Source: Actinomadura sp. KC06 (lineage in GTDB: Bacteria > Actinomycetota > Actinomycetes > Streptosporangiales > Streptosporangiaceae). Taken from it: a DNA stretch of 60,939 nucleotides. Positions within the stretch are counted from its first letter, which is position 1. Each line of letters begins with the position of its first letter. Position numbers and translations under genes: made by a program. The stretch covers positions 1-60,939 of the forward strand of contig NZ_SMKT01000038.1 of NCBI RefSeq assembly GCF_004348735.1, written 5' to 3'. A model generated the notes under the pieces. That model worked only from the letters and a program-made list of their open reading frames with translations, did not search any database and was not told the origin of the DNA. Shown in pieces: positions 34,116 to 46,281 of the stretch.

Positions 34116-34610
34116 TCAGGCGCGGGGGCCGCAGTGGATCTCCAGGCCCGGGGTCGTGCTCCACCCGATCGTCCCGAACAGCTTGTCGATGTGCGGCGAG
34201 ACCGCGTGCAGGACGAGCATCCGCCCGGTCTCGTGCAGGTCGCGCGCGGCGAGGTTGAAGGCGCGGAGCCCCGCGACGTCGACGAAGTCGACATCGGTCA
34301 GGTCGACGTGGACGTCGCCGGGCGAGCGGCCGCCGGCGGCCTCGAGAGCGCGCGTCACGTCCCCGGCGTTCGACACGTCGATCTCGCCGCTCATCACGAG
34401 CCGCGCCGCCGCCGTCGAGGCGGTGATGCGCAGCAGCGCGGTGTCGAGCTCGACGATGCCGTCACCGCCGGAGCCGCCCCGGGACCCGCCTTTGGAACCG
34501 CCTCCGGAGCCGGCCCCGGAGCCAGGGGCGGCCTCGGAGCCGGAGCCGGGGGACGCCCGCTCGCCCGACTCGACGCCGTCCTCACCGTCGGTGATCCGCC
34601 AGACCGTCAT
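34116..34610 (-). CDS. STAS-domain anti-sigma factor antagonist-like protein
   Basis: A 164-residue protein. An N-terminal Gly/Ser-rich stretch (about 16-50) is followed by a STAS domain (about 58-160) with the strand LVMSGEIDVSNAGDVTRAL and HVDLTDVDFVDVAGLRAF. The Ser that is phosphorylated in SpoIIAA-type antagonists would lie in the DVAGLRAF segment, where Ala-Gly replaces it. So it may be locked in one state or regulated differently. No anti-sigma or sigma gene is adjacent. Partner unknown. Confidence 0.82.
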   Translation of the reverse strand: MTVWRITDGEDGVESGERASPGSGSEAAPGSGAGSGGGSKGGSRGGSGGDGIVELDTALLRITASTAAARLVMSGEIDVSNAGDVTRALEAAGGRSPGDVHVDLTDVDFVDVAGLRAFNLAARDLHETGRMLVLHAVSPHIDKLFGTIGWSTTPGLEIHCGPRA

Positions 34611-34786
34611 CCGCTCCTCGCCTTAGGCCCGGGGGTGCCGCTTCGTGTGCGGTCCCGTATATCCCAGGCTCTCATCTGTCGGCGCCTTCTGGCCCCAACC
34701 GGGCGGGAAAACAACGATCGGGAGCGATTTCATTTGCGGGACGTCCGCCACGGCACCACTGGTACACGGCGATCACGCGGTTATGG

Positions 34787-36844
34787 TCAGAGGTCCTGGA
34801 GGAGCTTGGCCGGGGTGATGGGCAGATGGCGGACGCGGATGCCGGTCGCGTGGTGGACGGCGTTGCCGACCGCCGCGGCCGCCCCGACGATGCCGATCTC
34901 ACCGATGCCCTTGGAGCCCATCGGGTTCAGGTGCGGGTCGGACTCCTCCACCCACGCCGCGTCGATGTCGCGGACGTCGGCGCACGCCGGGACGTGGTAC
35001 TGCGCGAGGTCCCGGTTGAGGAAGTCGCCGAACTCCTCGTCCATGACGCTCTCCTCCATCAGCGCCATGCCGACGCCCATCGTCATGCCGCCGATGAACT
35101 GGGAGCGGGCCGTCGTCGGGTTGATGATCCGCCCGGCGGCGAAGACGCCGAGCATCCGGCGGACGCGGACCTCGCCCGTGTCGGCGTCCACCTCCACCTC
35201 GGCGAACTGCGCACCGAACGCGTGCCGGGCGTACTCCTCGCGCGCCTTGAGCTCGGCCGCGGTGTCGGCTTCCGCCTCCAGCCCCTCGGGCGGGACGGCG
35301 CCGTTCAACTTGCCGCGCAAGGCTTCGCAGGCTCGGACGACGGCCGTCCCCCAGCCTGCCGTCCCGGACGAGCCGCCCGCGACGGACGCCCTGGGGAACG
35401 CGCTGTCGCCCAGCTCGACCGTCACGTCGCCGAGGTCCGCCTTCAGCGTCTCGGCCGCGATCAGGGCGAGGGCGGTGCGGGCGCCGGTGCCGATGTCGGC
35501 GGCGGCGATCCGGACGGTGAACGTCCCGTCCGGCTCGGCGCGGGCGGTCGCCCGGTTGGGGCTCATGTAGGCGGGATAGGTGGACGCGGCGACGCCCGTG
35601 CCGATGAGCTTGCGGCCCTCCCAGCGGACACCTGTCGCGGGGTCGCGCCCGGCCCAGCCGAAGCGGCCGGCGCCTTCCTTCAGGCACGCGACGAGGTTGC
35701 GGGAGCTGAACGGCAGGCCGCTCTCCGGCTCCCGGTCGGTGTCGTTGCGGATGCGCAGCTCTATCGGGTCGATGCCGGTGGCGACGGCGAGCTCGTCCAT
35801 GACGGATTCGAGCGCGTACATGCCGGGCGTCTCGCCCGGGGCGCGCATCCAGGACGGTGTGGGGACGTCCAAGGCGACCAGCCGGTGCGACGTCCGCCGG
35901 TGGGGCGCCTGGTACATGACGCGGGTCGGCGTGGCGGTCTGCTCGGCGAACTCCTTGACGGTGGACGTCTGCTCCACCACTTCATGGATGATCGCGTTCA
36001 GACGTCCGTCGGTGTCGGCGCCGAGCCTGAAACGCTGGATCGTCGGCGTCCGGTAGCCGGTCGTCGCGTACATCTGCTGGCGCGGGACGGCGAACTTGAC
36101 CGGACGCCCTACGGCGCCTGCGGCCATCGCAGCCAGGACGACGTTCGGCTTGGGGATTCCCTTGGAGCCGAACCCACCACCGACGTGCGGGGCCACGACC
36201 CGCACATGCGACGGATCCAGGCCGAATGTCTTGGCGAGCATGCTTTGGACGGTCGACGCGCCCTGGGTCGAGTCGTAGAGCGTGAGGTGTCCGTGCTCGT
36301 CCCAGGAGGCGAGGGTGGCGTGCGGCTCCATCGGATTGTTGTGCTCGGCGGGCGTCGTGTAAGTGACGTCCACGCGGACTGCTGAATTGTTGAACTCTTC
36401 CTCTGGCTCGCCTAGCTCGGTTTCAGCGGGAAAGACCGGATTCACCTTGCCGGGCTGGTACAGGTCGGGATGGTCGTTGCGCAGCCGCACGTCCGGCGCC
36501 TCCGACACGTACTCGACATGGACGAGACGGGCCGCTTCCCGAGCGGTTTCGAGCGTCTCGCCGACCACGACCGCGACGAACTGGCCGCGGTAGGAGACCG
36601 TCCGGGACTGGAACACGGCCAGTTCGCCGTCCGGCGGATCGCTGAGCTTCGGCGCGTTCTCGCACGACAGGACGGCGAGCACACCGGGAAGCGCCATCGC
36701 GGCCTCGGTGTCGACGGCCGTGATCTCGCCGCGTCCGACGCTCGCCTGGACGGCCGCCGCGTACGCGACGTTCTCGACCGGGTACTCGAACGCGTAACGC
36801 GCCGCTCCCGTGACCTTCTCGCGGCTCTCCAGCCGTTCGGTCAT
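34787..36844 (-). CDS. Molybdenum hydroxylase large subunit (molybdopterin-binding)
   Basis: A 685-residue large subunit of the xanthine-dehydrogenase/aldehyde-oxidoreductase family. The N-terminal a/b hammerhead domain (about 5-110) begins with REKVTGAARYAFEY. The molybdenum-cofactor-binding domain contains HVGGGFGSKG, RAPGETPGMYALES and a late GSKGIGEIG motif whose Glu is the catalytic base. It oxidises an aldehyde or hydroxylates an aromatic N-heterocycle with water. Start ATG overlaps the FAD-subunit stop (ATGA). Substrate unknown; the nearest relatives of this three-gene format act on aldehydes. Confidence 0.88.
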   Translation of the reverse strand: MTERLESREKVTGAARYAFEYPVENVAYAAAVQASVGRGEITAVDTEAAMALPGVLAVLSCENAPKLSDPPDGELAVFQSRTVSYRGQFVAVVVGETLETAREAARLVHVEYVSEAPDVRLRNDHPDLYQPGKVNPVFPAETELGEPEEEFNNSAVRVDVTYTTPAEHNNPMEPHATLASWDEHGHLTLYDSTQGASTVQSMLAKTFGLDPSHVRVVAPHVGGGFGSKGIPKPNVVLAAMAAGAVGRPVKFAVPRQQMYATTGYRTPTIQRFRLGADTDGRLNAIIHEVVEQTSTVKEFAEQTATPTRVMYQAPHRRTSHRLVALDVPTPSWMRAPGETPGMYALESVMDELAVATGIDPIELRIRNDTDREPESGLPFSSRNLVACLKEGAGRFGWAGRDPATGVRWEGRKLIGTGVAASTYPAYMSPNRATARAEPDGTFTVRIAAADIGTGARTALALIAAETLKADLGDVTVELGDSAFPRASVAGGSSGTAGWGTAVVRACEALRGKLNGAVPPEGLEAEADTAAELKAREEYARHAFGAQFAEVEVDADTGEVRVRRMLGVFAAGRIINPTTARSQFIGGMTMGVGMALMEESVMDEEFGDFLNRDLAQYHVPACADVRDIDAAWVEESDPHLNPMGSKGIGEIGIVGAAAAVGNAVHHATGIRVRHLPITPAKLLQDL

Positions 36845-37821
36845 GACGCGGTCCCCTCCCCCAACTCTGTGAGCGCCCGGACGATCAGGTTGCGCGCGAG
36901 CGGCACCTTGTAGGCGTTGTCGCGCAGCGGTTCGGCGGCGTCCAGTTCGGCCTCGGCGGCGCGCAGGAACGACTCCCGCGTCGCGGGCCGCCCGCGCAGC
37001 GCCTCTTCGGCGAACCAGGCCCGCCACGGCTTGTGCGCCACGCCGCCCAGCGCCAGCCGGACGTCCCGTACGGAGCCGCCGTCCACGTCCAGCGCCGCCG
37101 CAATCGACACCAGCGCGAAAGCGAACGACGCCCGCTCCCTGACCTTGCGGTAACTGGACGGCATGCCGAGCGGCGGAACCTCGACCGTCGTGACGAGCTC
37201 GCCCGGTTCCAGGACGGTGTCGCGCTCTGGCTCGTTGTCGGGCAACCGGTGGAACTCGTCCATCGGGATGGTTCTCGGCCCGGCGCGCCCAAGGACGTGC
37301 ACTGAAGCGTCCAGCGCCGACAACGCCACCGCCATGTCGGACGGGTGCGTCGCCACGCACGCCTCCGAATGACCCAGAATCGCCAGGTTGTGGTGCTCGC
37401 CCTCCCGTGCCGGGCACCCGCTGCCAGGGTTCCGCTTGTTGCACGGCTTGGCGGCGTCCTGGAAGTAGGAGCAGCGTGTGCGTTGCAGAAGGTTGCCGCC
37501 GACGGTCGCCAGGTTGCGTATCTGCCCGGACGCCCCCGCCAGGACGGCCTGGGCCAGCATGGGATGCCCCGCACGCACCGTCCGGTCGGCGGCGAGCGCG
37601 CTGTTGCTCACGGCCGCGCCGATGAGGAGCCCGCCGTCCGGGTTCAGCTGGATCTGGTCGTACGGGAGGTGCGCGACGTCCACGAGCCTGGCCGGTGTTT
37701 CCACGCCGAGCCGCATCAGGTCCACGAGGTTGGTTCCGCCGCCGAGGTAGTAGGTCTCGCCGTCGTGTCGCGCTAGGGCGTCTTCTGCGCTGGTGGCGCG
37801 CTCGTAGGTGAAGGGCCTCAT
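36841..37821 (-). CDS. Molybdenum hydroxylase FAD-binding (medium) subunit
   Basis: A 326-residue protein with the FAD-binding signature YYLGGGTNLVDLM (about 23-36) and ATVGGNLLQRT (about 110-120). The conserved cysteine-rich stretch CSYFQDAAKPCNKRNPGSGC after it is the 4Fe-4S insertion known in PaoB-type (YagS) subunits. It carries electrons from the molybdenum centre via 2Fe-2S clusters to the final acceptor. The gene overlaps both flanking subunit genes by ATGA junctions, so stoichiometric synthesis is expected. Confidence 0.88.
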   Translation of the reverse strand: MRPFTYERATSAEDALARHDGETYYLGGGTNLVDLMRLGVETPARLVDVAHLPYDQIQLNPDGGLLIGAAVSNSALAADRTVRAGHPMLAQAVLAGASGQIRNLATVGGNLLQRTRCSYFQDAAKPCNKRNPGSGCPAREGEHHNLAILGHSEACVATHPSDMAVALSALDASVHVLGRAGPRTIPMDEFHRLPDNEPERDTVLEPGELVTTVEVPPLGMPSSYRKVRERASFAFALVSIAAALDVDGGSVRDVRLALGGVAHKPWRAWFAEEALRGRPATRESFLRAAEAELDAAEPLRDNAYKVPLARNLIVRALTELGEGTAS

Positions 37822-38363
37822 GCCTCCGCCGCCTCCTTGCGGCGCGCCACGTCCCTCAGCGCCGCGACGATGCCGACGTAGGCGCCGCACCGGCACAGGT
37901 TGCCGCTCATCCGTTCGCGTATCTCGTCGTCGTCCAGGACGGGCTCGGAACCAAGGTCGCTGGTAACGGCGCTGGGCCAGCCTTGCCCGGCCTCGTCCAG
38001 CATCCCCGTCGCAGAGCAGAGCTGACCGGGCGTGCAGTACCCGCACTGGAACGCGTCCTGCTCGATGAACGCCTCCTGGACGGGACTGAGCCGTCCGTCC
38101 TGCGCGAGCCCTTCGACCGTGACGATGTCCGCTCCGTCATGAGCGACGGCCAGCGCGAGGCACCCGTTGGCGCGGCGTCCGCCGATGAGGATGGTGCACG
38201 CGCCGCACTGCCCGTGGTCGCAGCCCTTCTTCGAGCCCGTCAACCCGAGGTTCTCGCGCAGCACGTCCAGGAGGGACGCACGGGTATCGACGCTTAGCCG
38301 GTGCTCACGTCCGTTCACCACGAGGGTGATGTCGGCGTGCACCGGGGTGGATTCGCTGTCCAT
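37818..38363 (-). CDS. Molybdenum hydroxylase 2Fe-2S (small) subunit
   Basis: A 181-residue iron-sulphur subunit with two clusters. The plant-type N-terminal one is in GCDHGQCGACTI with a later Cys in ANGCLALA; the helical C-terminal one is in QCGYCTPGQ and LCRCGAY. It shuttles electrons between the Mo and FAD subunits. No Tat signal is seen, so the enzyme is likely cytoplasmic. It is the first of the three subunit genes. The ATG follows the Cgl0159-like gene by 31 bases on the same strand. XdhC-type and Mo-cofactor maturation genes are not in the window. Confidence 0.88.
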   Translation of the reverse strand: MDSESTPVHADITLVVNGREHRLSVDTRASLLDVLRENLGLTGSKKGCDHGQCGACTILIGGRRANGCLALAVAHDGADIVTVEGLAQDGRLSPVQEAFIEQDAFQCGYCTPGQLCSATGMLDEAGQGWPSAVTSDLGSEPVLDDDEIRERMSGNLCRCGAYVGIVAALRDVARRKEAAEA

Positions 38364-38394
38364 GATTCCGGGCCTACCCTGGATCGACGGCTGT

Positions 38395-39288
38395 TCACAG
38401 GAGTGCGGCTGCGGCGTCCACGGCGGCTTCGACGTCGCCGTCCTGCGGATAGAGCACGGACCGTCCGGCGACGAGACCCCTGACGCCCGGGATCCGCAGC
38501 GCGCGCCGCCAGCCGTCCAGCGCCTCGCGGGGATCGCCGCCGGCATCGGCGCCCAGCACCAGCACGGGCAGCGTCGTCGCCGCCGCCACCCGCTCCATCT
38601 CCGGGACGACCGGCACCATCAGCCACGTGTACGCCGACGTGACGCCGAGGCCCGACGCGACCGACACCGCCCGGATCATCGCCTCCGGCGTCACCAGGTT
38701 CCGGACGCGCCCCTCCATACGGTGCGCGACGAGCGGCTCCACCAGCGCCGTCAGCCCGCGCCGCGCGAGCGCCGACACCGCGCCCGCGCAGGACTCCAGC
38801 GTCCGGGCGGTCGCCGGGTCGGAGTCGTCGATCCGGAACCGCAGCTTGCCGCCGTCCAGCCGGGACGCGGCGATCGCCTCGGCGTCGTAGGCGGTGAACC
38901 GGTCGTCGATCTCGAACGCCGTCCCGGCGAGGCCGCCCCGGTTCATCGTCCCGACCGCGAGGCGTCCGTCCAGGGCGCCGAGCAGCAGGAGGTCTTCGAG
39001 GACGTCGGGGGCGGCGACGACGCCGTCCACGCCCGGGCGGTCGAGCGCGACGCAGAGGCGGTCGAGCAGCTCGCGCCGGTCGGCCGCCGCCGTCAGGTCG
39101 CCGCCGACGGCGAGCACGCCCCGCGCCGGTTGGTCCGCCGCGATGATCAGCAGCCGGCCGGACGCGCCGGGCGGCCCCTTCCGGCGCCCGCGCGCCGCCG
39201 CGGCCTCGGCGATCGCCTCGGGGCGCGCGGCCCGCACGCCGGCGAGGTCGCTGACGCGCACGCCGCCGCGGCCGCTGACGTCCGTCAT
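38395..39288 (-). CDS. Cgl0159-type (beta/alpha)8 aldolase-fold protein
   Basis: A 297-residue protein of the Cgl0159 family, with a TIM-barrel aldolase-like fold related to DhnA/LacD-type class I aldolases. Segments GRLLIIAADQPARG near the N-terminus and LRFRIDDSD in the middle are typical. In Corynebacterium such genes belong to inositol and sugar catabolism. A Schiff-base lysine is not obvious; the Lys of GGKLRFR is a candidate. It lies directly upstream of the molybdenum hydroxylase genes on the same strand. A shared pathway is possible but not shown. Confidence 0.75.
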   Translation of the reverse strand: MTDVSGRGGVRVSDLAGVRAARPEAIAEAAAARGRRKGPPGASGRLLIIAADQPARGVLAVGGDLTAAADRRELLDRLCVALDRPGVDGVVAAPDVLEDLLLLGALDGRLAVGTMNRGGLAGTAFEIDDRFTAYDAEAIAASRLDGGKLRFRIDDSDPATARTLESCAGAVSALARRGLTALVEPLVAHRMEGRVRNLVTPEAMIRAVSVASGLGVTSAYTWLMVPVVPEMERVAAATTLPVLVLGADAGGDPREALDGWRRALRIPGVRGLVAGRSVLYPQDGDVEAAVDAAAALL

Positions 39289-39298
39289 GGGCCGTCGA

Positions 39299-39700
39299 TC
39301 ACGCCTGCCGATCAGGCGCGGCCTGACGGTCGGAGTCGGTGAGGATCTCCACGACCTGGCGGGCCGTCCGGGTCGGCAGCGGGGACGGCAGGCCCTTCCA
39401 CTTGCGGGACGCGGCCATCGCCGCCGCGCCCGCCCCGCCCCCGTACACGGCCGCCGCGACGAACGACGCCAGCTCGGGCGGCAGCTTCTTCTCCAGCAGC
39501 AGCACGTTCATCCGATAGGTGGCGGCGGTGGCCAGCACGCCGAAGGCTCCGGCGACCGCGCCGAGCCGCAGGGCGGGCACGCGCCGCCTCGCCTTCTCCA
39601 GCATCTCCTCTTGCGCGGCGTCGACGACCCGCCGGACGAGCAAGAGGTTCTGCTCCAGCGAATCGTCGCCGACCTCCGCGGGCTCGTACGACTCCGTCAT
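39299..39700 (-). CDS. Small membrane protein, holin-X-like
   Basis: A 133-residue protein with a charged N-terminal helix (EQNLLLVRRVVDAAQEEML), two hydrophobic segments (about 46-62 and 82-100) and a polar C-terminus (TRTARQVVEILT). The pattern recalls small actinobacterial holin-X-like membrane proteins of unknown function, not phage lysis genes. It lies 10 bases upstream of the Cgl0159-like gene, probably in the same transcript. No lysin or phage genes are near. Confidence 0.65.
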   Translation of the reverse strand: MTESYEPAEVGDDSLEQNLLLVRRVVDAAQEEMLEKARRRVPALRLGAVAGAFGVLATAATYRMNVLLLEKKLPPELASFVAAAVYGGGAGAAAMAASRKWKGLPSPLPTRTARQVVEILTDSDRQAAPDRQA

Positions 39701-39778
39701 GACCCCGGCTTACCCGTAAGCGTGCGGAGGAACCGGGCGAGCAATATGTCACCGTCGGTAACTTTGCGGGTGCTGTAG

Positions 39779-41983
<2,205 letters not shown>

Positions 41984-41991
41984 AGGACAGC

Positions 41992-44900
41992 TCACGTCAG
42001 TGAGCGATCGCCCTCCGGCGCGGTCCGGGGGGCGGGGATCATCAGGGTGTGGCGCTCGTCCTGCGTGAGCCGCCGGAACACGCGGCTGCGCGCCCGCGCG
42101 ACGAGCGCCTCACCGTCCGTCACGGCCTCCCACACCCGCACCGTCCGGTCGGACGACGCGGTCGCGATCCGCGTCCCGTCCGGCGACCAGGCGACGTCCC
42201 ACACCTCGTCGGCGTGGACGGCCGCGACGCACAGCTCCCGCCCGGCCGAGGGGTCCCAGAGGCGCACGGTCCGGTCCGTGGACGCCGTCGCCAGGGTGCG
42301 TCCGTCCGGCGACCACGCCATCGACCACACCCAGCCCTCGTGCCCGGTCAGCAGCGCCGTCTCGACTCCCTGCGCGACGTCCCAGATCTGCACGTCCCGG
42401 TCCCTGGACAGGGCCGCGATGTGCCCGCCGTCCGGCGACCACGCCATCGCCCGCACCGCGCTCTGCGGCACGGTCAGCAGCATGACCTGCAGCCCCGTGC
42501 GGCTCTCCCAGATCCGGACCGTCCCGTCGTGGGACGCGGCGGCGACCCGTTCCCCGTCCGGCGACCAGGCGACGGCGCGCACGGTGTCCTCGTGCCCGCG
42601 CAGGACGAGCGGCTCGGCGCCGCCGGGCCACTCGTGGATCCGGACCGTGCGGTCGTCGGACGCGGTCGCGAGCCGGTCGCCGCCGGGCGACCACGCGACG
42701 GCCCGCACCCAGTCGCCGTGATCGTCCAGCACGGCCTCCTCGGCGCCGTCCGCGGCGCGCCAGATCCGCGCGGTGCGGTCGCGGGACGCGGTGGCCACCC
42801 GCTCCCCGTCCGGCGACCAGGCCACGTCCCAGACCTCGTCGGTGTGCCCGCGCAGCACCAGCGACCCGCCGTCGACCCAGATCCGCGCCGTGCCGTCGTA
42901 GGAGGCGGAGGCGAGCCGGTCGCCGGTGGACCAGCCGACCGCGGCGACCGCGGCGGCGTGGCCGCGCAGCACGGTGATCTCGGCGGCGCGGTCGGTGTCC
43001 CAGAAGCGGACGGTCCGGTCGTCGGCGGCGCTGGCCAGCCGGGTGCCGTCCGGCGCGAACGCCACCCCGCGGACGTTCTCGCCGTGCCCGCGGAGCACCG
43101 CCAGCTCGACGCAGTCCCGGCTCGACCAGAGCCGGATCGTCCGGTCGTGGGACGCGGTGACCAGGCGATCGCCGTCCGGCGACCAGGCGATGGACCACAC
43201 GAGGTCGGCGTGCCCGCGCAGCGTCGTGTCGGACGTGCCCGCCGCGGCGTCCCACACGCGGGCCGTCCGGTCGTAGGAGCAGCTCGCCACGCGGTCGCCG
43301 TCCGGCGACCAGGCGACCATCCGGACGGTGTCCTCGTGCCCGCGCCAGACCGCCAGCTCGTCCCCGGCCGCGGCGTCCCAGATCCGGATCGTCCGGTCGT
43401 CGGAGGCGCTGGCGAGCCGGGTGCCGTCGGGCGACCATGCCGCGTCCCTGACCCATCCCTCGTGGCCGCTCAGCGTCGACACGGTGGTCCCGTCCGCCGC
43501 GTCCCAGATCCTGATGTCGCCGTCGCGGGAGGCGGACGCGACGCGGGAGCCGTCCGGCGACCAGGCCACCGACCACACCATGTCGGCGTGCCCGCGCAGC
43601 ACGGCCACGCGGGTGCGGGACGCGACGTCCCAGATCCGCGCCGTGCCGTCATAGGACGCCGACGCCAGCCGCGCGCCGTCCGGCGACCAGACCGCCGACG
43701 CGACCGTGCCCTCATGGCCCCGCAGGACGGCGACCTCCGCGCCGGACGCGGCGTCCCAGACCCGGACGGTGCGGTCCGACGACGCGGTCGCCAGCAGCGA
43801 ACCGTCGGGCGACCAGGCCGCCGACCAGACCCTGTCGTCGTGGCCGCGCAGGACGCCGCGCATCCGGGAGACCGCGAACCCGGCCGACAGCGCCCGCCGC
43901 GCCAGCGGGGTCGGCGCGCACTCCTCGTGCGCGGCCAGGGCCAGCAGCAGGCTGTGCTCCGGATCGGTCTGGAAGGCGGTGAGCGCCTGCCGGGCGATCG
44001 AGTCGGCGAGCCGCCGCATCGCGACCCCGTCCGACCGGTGCGAGATCTCGACGAACTCGGCGGCGAGCGGCTCGACGGCCGCCAGGCCGTCCGCCTCGGC
44101 GATCCACTTGCGGGCCCCGGCCAGCCGGTCGCCGCGCAGCAGGTACGCCTCCTGACGGCCGTAGCGGTCCCACTCCGCGGCCCACTGCTCCAGGTCGGCG
44201 ATGCGGCGCAGCACCTCGGCGTGCAGCGCGATCGTCTGCCGCAGCGGAGCCCACGCCGAGAACAGCGCCTCGTGCGACACCTCGAACACCGCGTCCTCGC
44301 CGTCCCGGCCGCTGGTGCACAGCCGCTCGCGGACGAACGCGTCCACGACCAGGCGCCCCTGCTCGTCCAGCTCACCGCCCGGCACCCGCCGCCGCGTGGG
44401 CCGCCCGTCGGTGAACTTGACGAACTTGAGCAGCGTCTGCAGGACGGGCGGCGCCGGCTCCATCGCCTCCAGCTCCGCCATCAGCCGGTCGGCGCGCCGC
44501 GTCAGGGCCCCGTCGACGCCGCCGGTCCTCCGGTAGTCCTCGGTGGTGATCGTGCTGTTCCGGCCGACGTGCAGGTACAGCTCGTGCAGCAGGTAGGCCA
44601 GCAGCGGCAGCGCCGTCCCGTCGCCGGTGTCGTCGGCCATCTGCGCGACCAGCTCCGGCGGCTCGAACGTGATGCCGACCCGCTCCGCCGGCTCCCGGAT
44701 CACCGTCCGCAGCGCGGCGCGGTCGAGCGCCGTGACCGTGAACGGATGCCGGAACAGGCCGGCGTGCCCGCCGCTCAGGAAGGCGGTCAGGAACTCCGCG
44801 CGGAACACGAACACGACCCACAGCTTGGAGTCGGCGTCGATCGCGTCCTTGAGCATGCCAAGGAACGCGTCGCGGTCGTCGTCGCCGCTCAGCGTCAGGA

Positions 44901-45534
44901 GTTCCTCGGCCTGGTCGACGACGACCAGCACCGCGCGATTGCGCCGCCCTTCGCGGAGCGTGTCGAGGCTCCGGCCGAGCGCGTCCGGGCCGTCCCGCCG
45001 CAGGTCCGCCGCGACGCGCTCCGCGTCCGCGGCGTCCGCGCCCCGTGCGTCGGCGAGGCTGTAGGACAGCGACCGGAACGGGTCGTCCTCGGGCGTCATC
45101 GACGGCACGATGACCCACCGCCGCTGCTGCGCCATTCTCGGCAGGAGCCCGGCGTGCAGCAGCGACGACTTCCCCACCCCGGACGGCCCGGTGACCGCGA
45201 TCGACCGCCGCTCGCCGCGCAGCCGCTCCATCAGCTCCTGGATCTCGCCGTCGCGTCCGAAGAAGACCGCGTCGTCGTCCTCGGTGAACGCGTCCAGCCC
45301 GGGATAGGGCGACCGGTCGCCCTTCCACACCGGCCGCGCCAGGTTCCGCCGTTCCTGCCCTTTCTCCCACGCCAGGACGAGCGGGATCAGCAGCATGCAC
45401 AGCACGATGACCGGGAGCGCCCACTGTTGCACTACATGCGTGGTTTGTGGCGACACCTGCAATGCCAGGCCCAGCAACGCCACCAGCAGAATCATCAGGT
45501 ACCCGGGAAAGACGGGACCCTGCCGCCGCCGCAT
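41992..45534 (-). CDS. Membrane-anchored nSTAND NTPase with 14 WD40 repeats
   Basis: A 1180-residue protein. Two hydrophobic helices (about 12-28 and 38-56) anchor it. The nSTAND NTPase domain begins at [20 protein letters not shown], with Walker A GPSGVGKS (116-123) and Walker [14 protein letters not shown] helical region leads to fourteen WD40 repeats of about 42 residues each (about 570-1150), consistent with two seven-bladed propellers. I chose the second ATG because CGGAGG abuts the first. It probably senses a ligand with the propellers and signals by NTP-driven oligomerisation. It is back to back with an ECF sigma operon. Target unknown. Confidence 0.9.
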   Translation of the reverse strand: MRRRQGPVFPGYLMILLVALLGLALQVSPQTTHVVQQWALPVIVLCMLLIPLVLAWEKGQERRNLARPVWKGDRSPYPGLDAFTEDDDAVFFGRDGEIQELMERLRGERRSIAVTGPSGVGKSSLLHAGLLPRMAQQRRWVIVPSMTPEDDPFRSLSYSLADARGADAADAERVAADLRRDGPDALGRSLDTLREGRRNRAVLVVVDQAEELLTLSGDDDRDAFLGMLKDAIDADSKLWVVFVFRAEFLTAFLSGGHAGLFRHPFTVTALDRAALRTVIREPAERVGITFEPPELVAQMADDTGDGTALPLLAYLLHELYLHVGRNSTITTEDYRRTGGVDGALTRRADRLMAELEAMEPAPPVLQTLLKFVKFTDGRPTRRRVPGGELDEQGRLVVDAFVRERLCTSGRDGEDAVFEVSHEALFSAWAPLRQTIALHAEVLRRIADLEQWAAEWDRYGRQEAYLLRGDRLAGARKWIAEADGLAAVEPLAAEFVEISHRSDGVAMRRLADSIARQALTAFQTDPEHSLLLALAAHEECAPTPLARRALSAGFAVSRMRGVLRGHDDRVWSAAWSPDGSLLATASSDRTVRVWDAASGAEVAVLRGHEGTVASAVWSPDGARLASASYDGTARIWDVASRTRVAVLRGHADMVWSVAWSPDGSRVASASRDGDIRIWDAADGTTVSTLSGHEGWVRDAAWSPDGTRLASASDDRTIRIWDAAAGDELAVWRGHEDTVRMVAWSPDGDRVASCSYDRTARVWDAAAGTSDTTLRGHADLVWSIAWSPDGDRLVTASHDRTIRLWSSRDCVELAVLRGHGENVRGVAFAPDGTRLASAADDRTVRFWDTDRAAEITVLRGHAAAVAAVGWSTGDRLASASYDGTARIWVDGGSLVLRGHTDEVWDVAWSPDGERVATASRDRTARIWRAADGAEEAVLDDHGDWVRAVAWSPGGDRLATASDDRTVRIHEWPGGAEPLVLRGHEDTVRAVAWSPDGERVAAASHDGTVRIWESRTGLQVMLLTVPQSAVRAMAWSPDGGHIAALSRDRDVQIWDVAQGVETALLTGHEGWVWSMAWSPDGRTLATASTDRTVRLWDPSAGRELCVAAVHADEVWDVAWSPDGTRIATASSDRTVRVWEAVTDGEALVARARSRVFRRLTQDERHTLMIPAPRTAPEGDRSLT

Positions 45535-45696
45535 GCACATCCTCCGAACCCAGACCGCGAACCCCGGCCCATGCTACGGCCGCATCGCCCCCGCGAGTTG
45601 ATCAGAGCGGGCGCGAAATGCTGGACGGCGTCCGGACATGTGGCGTGTGTCCGGTCAATTCAGTGCGCCCAGGGGCGTGCGCCGAGAGGAGGGGCA

Positions 45697-46281
45697 TTGC
45701 CATCCCCCTTGGAGGACTCCCATCCGCCCGACGAGCGGCGGCGGCGATTCGAGGAGATCTACGCGGCGAACCGCGCCCGGATCCTCGGCTACGCGCTGCG
45801 CCGCACCGCCGACCCGCAGGACGCGGCCGACGTCCTGGCGGAGACGTTCCTGACGGCCTGGCGGCGGCTGGACGACGTCCCGTCCGGCGCGCAGGCGCGG
45901 CTCTGGCTGTACGGGGTGGCCCGCCGGATCCTGGCGAACCACCACCGCGGTGAGCGCCGCCGGTCCGCGCTGGCCGCCGACCTCGGCTCACGGCTCCGCA
46001 CGGACCTCGCCGTAGTGGCCGCCCCCGAGGGAGTCACAGGCGACCTGGCGGACGTCGCCGCCGCGTTCCGGAGCCTGCCGGAGCCCGACCGGGAGCTGCT
46101 CTCCCTCGTCGGCTGGGAGGGCTTGGACCACGGCGAGATCGCCACCGTCCTCGGCTGCTCCCGCAACGCCGTGCGGATCCGCCTGCACCGCGCCCGCCGC
46201 CGGTTCGCCCGCGCGCTGGAGCGCGCCGAAGCGGGCGCCCGTCCTCTGCCCACCGCCGTCCCGAACGGAGAACGCGCATGA
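45697..46281 (+). CDS. ECF-type RNA polymerase sigma factor
   Basis: A 194-residue sigma-70 family protein. Region 2 (about 15-80) contains FEEIYAANRARILGYALRR and DAADVLAETFLTAWRRLDD. Region 4 (about 125-180) contains LPEPDRELLSLVGWEGL and a helix-turn-helix IATVLGCSRNAVRIRLHRAR. The TTG start is chosen because GAGAGGAGGGG ends 2-3 bases before it and no ATG/GTG is in frame nearby. The stop overlaps the next gene's ATG by four bases. It would direct RNA polymerase to a stress or envelope regulon, under control of the membrane protein that follows. Confidence 0.88.
   Translation: MPSPLEDSHPPDERRRRFEEIYAANRARILGYALRRTADPQDAADVLAETFLTAWRRLDDVPSGAQARLWLYGVARRILANHHRGERRRSALAADLGSRLRTDLAVVAAPEGVTGDLADVAAAFRSLPEPDRELLSLVGWEGLDHGEIATVLGCSRNAVRIRLHRARRRFARALERAEAGARPLPTAVPNGERA

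Noticed and set aside
34826..36385. Long open frame on the plus strand over the molybdenum hydroxylase gene
   Set aside because: Low-complexity shadow frame; the minus-strand protein has full family motifs.
42050..43900. Evenly spaced DNA repeats that look like a tandem array
   Set aside because: They are the codons of the 14 WD40 repeats; the spacing is 126 bases (42 codons) and the protein sequence explains them. This is not a CRISPR array.
42049..46281. Very long open frame (1410 codons) antisense to the WD40 protein gene
   Set aside because: It is the GC-rich shadow of the WD40 gene, with Arg/Pro/Gly/Val-rich residues and no domain. Only its 3' end from 45697 is a true gene, the sigma factor.
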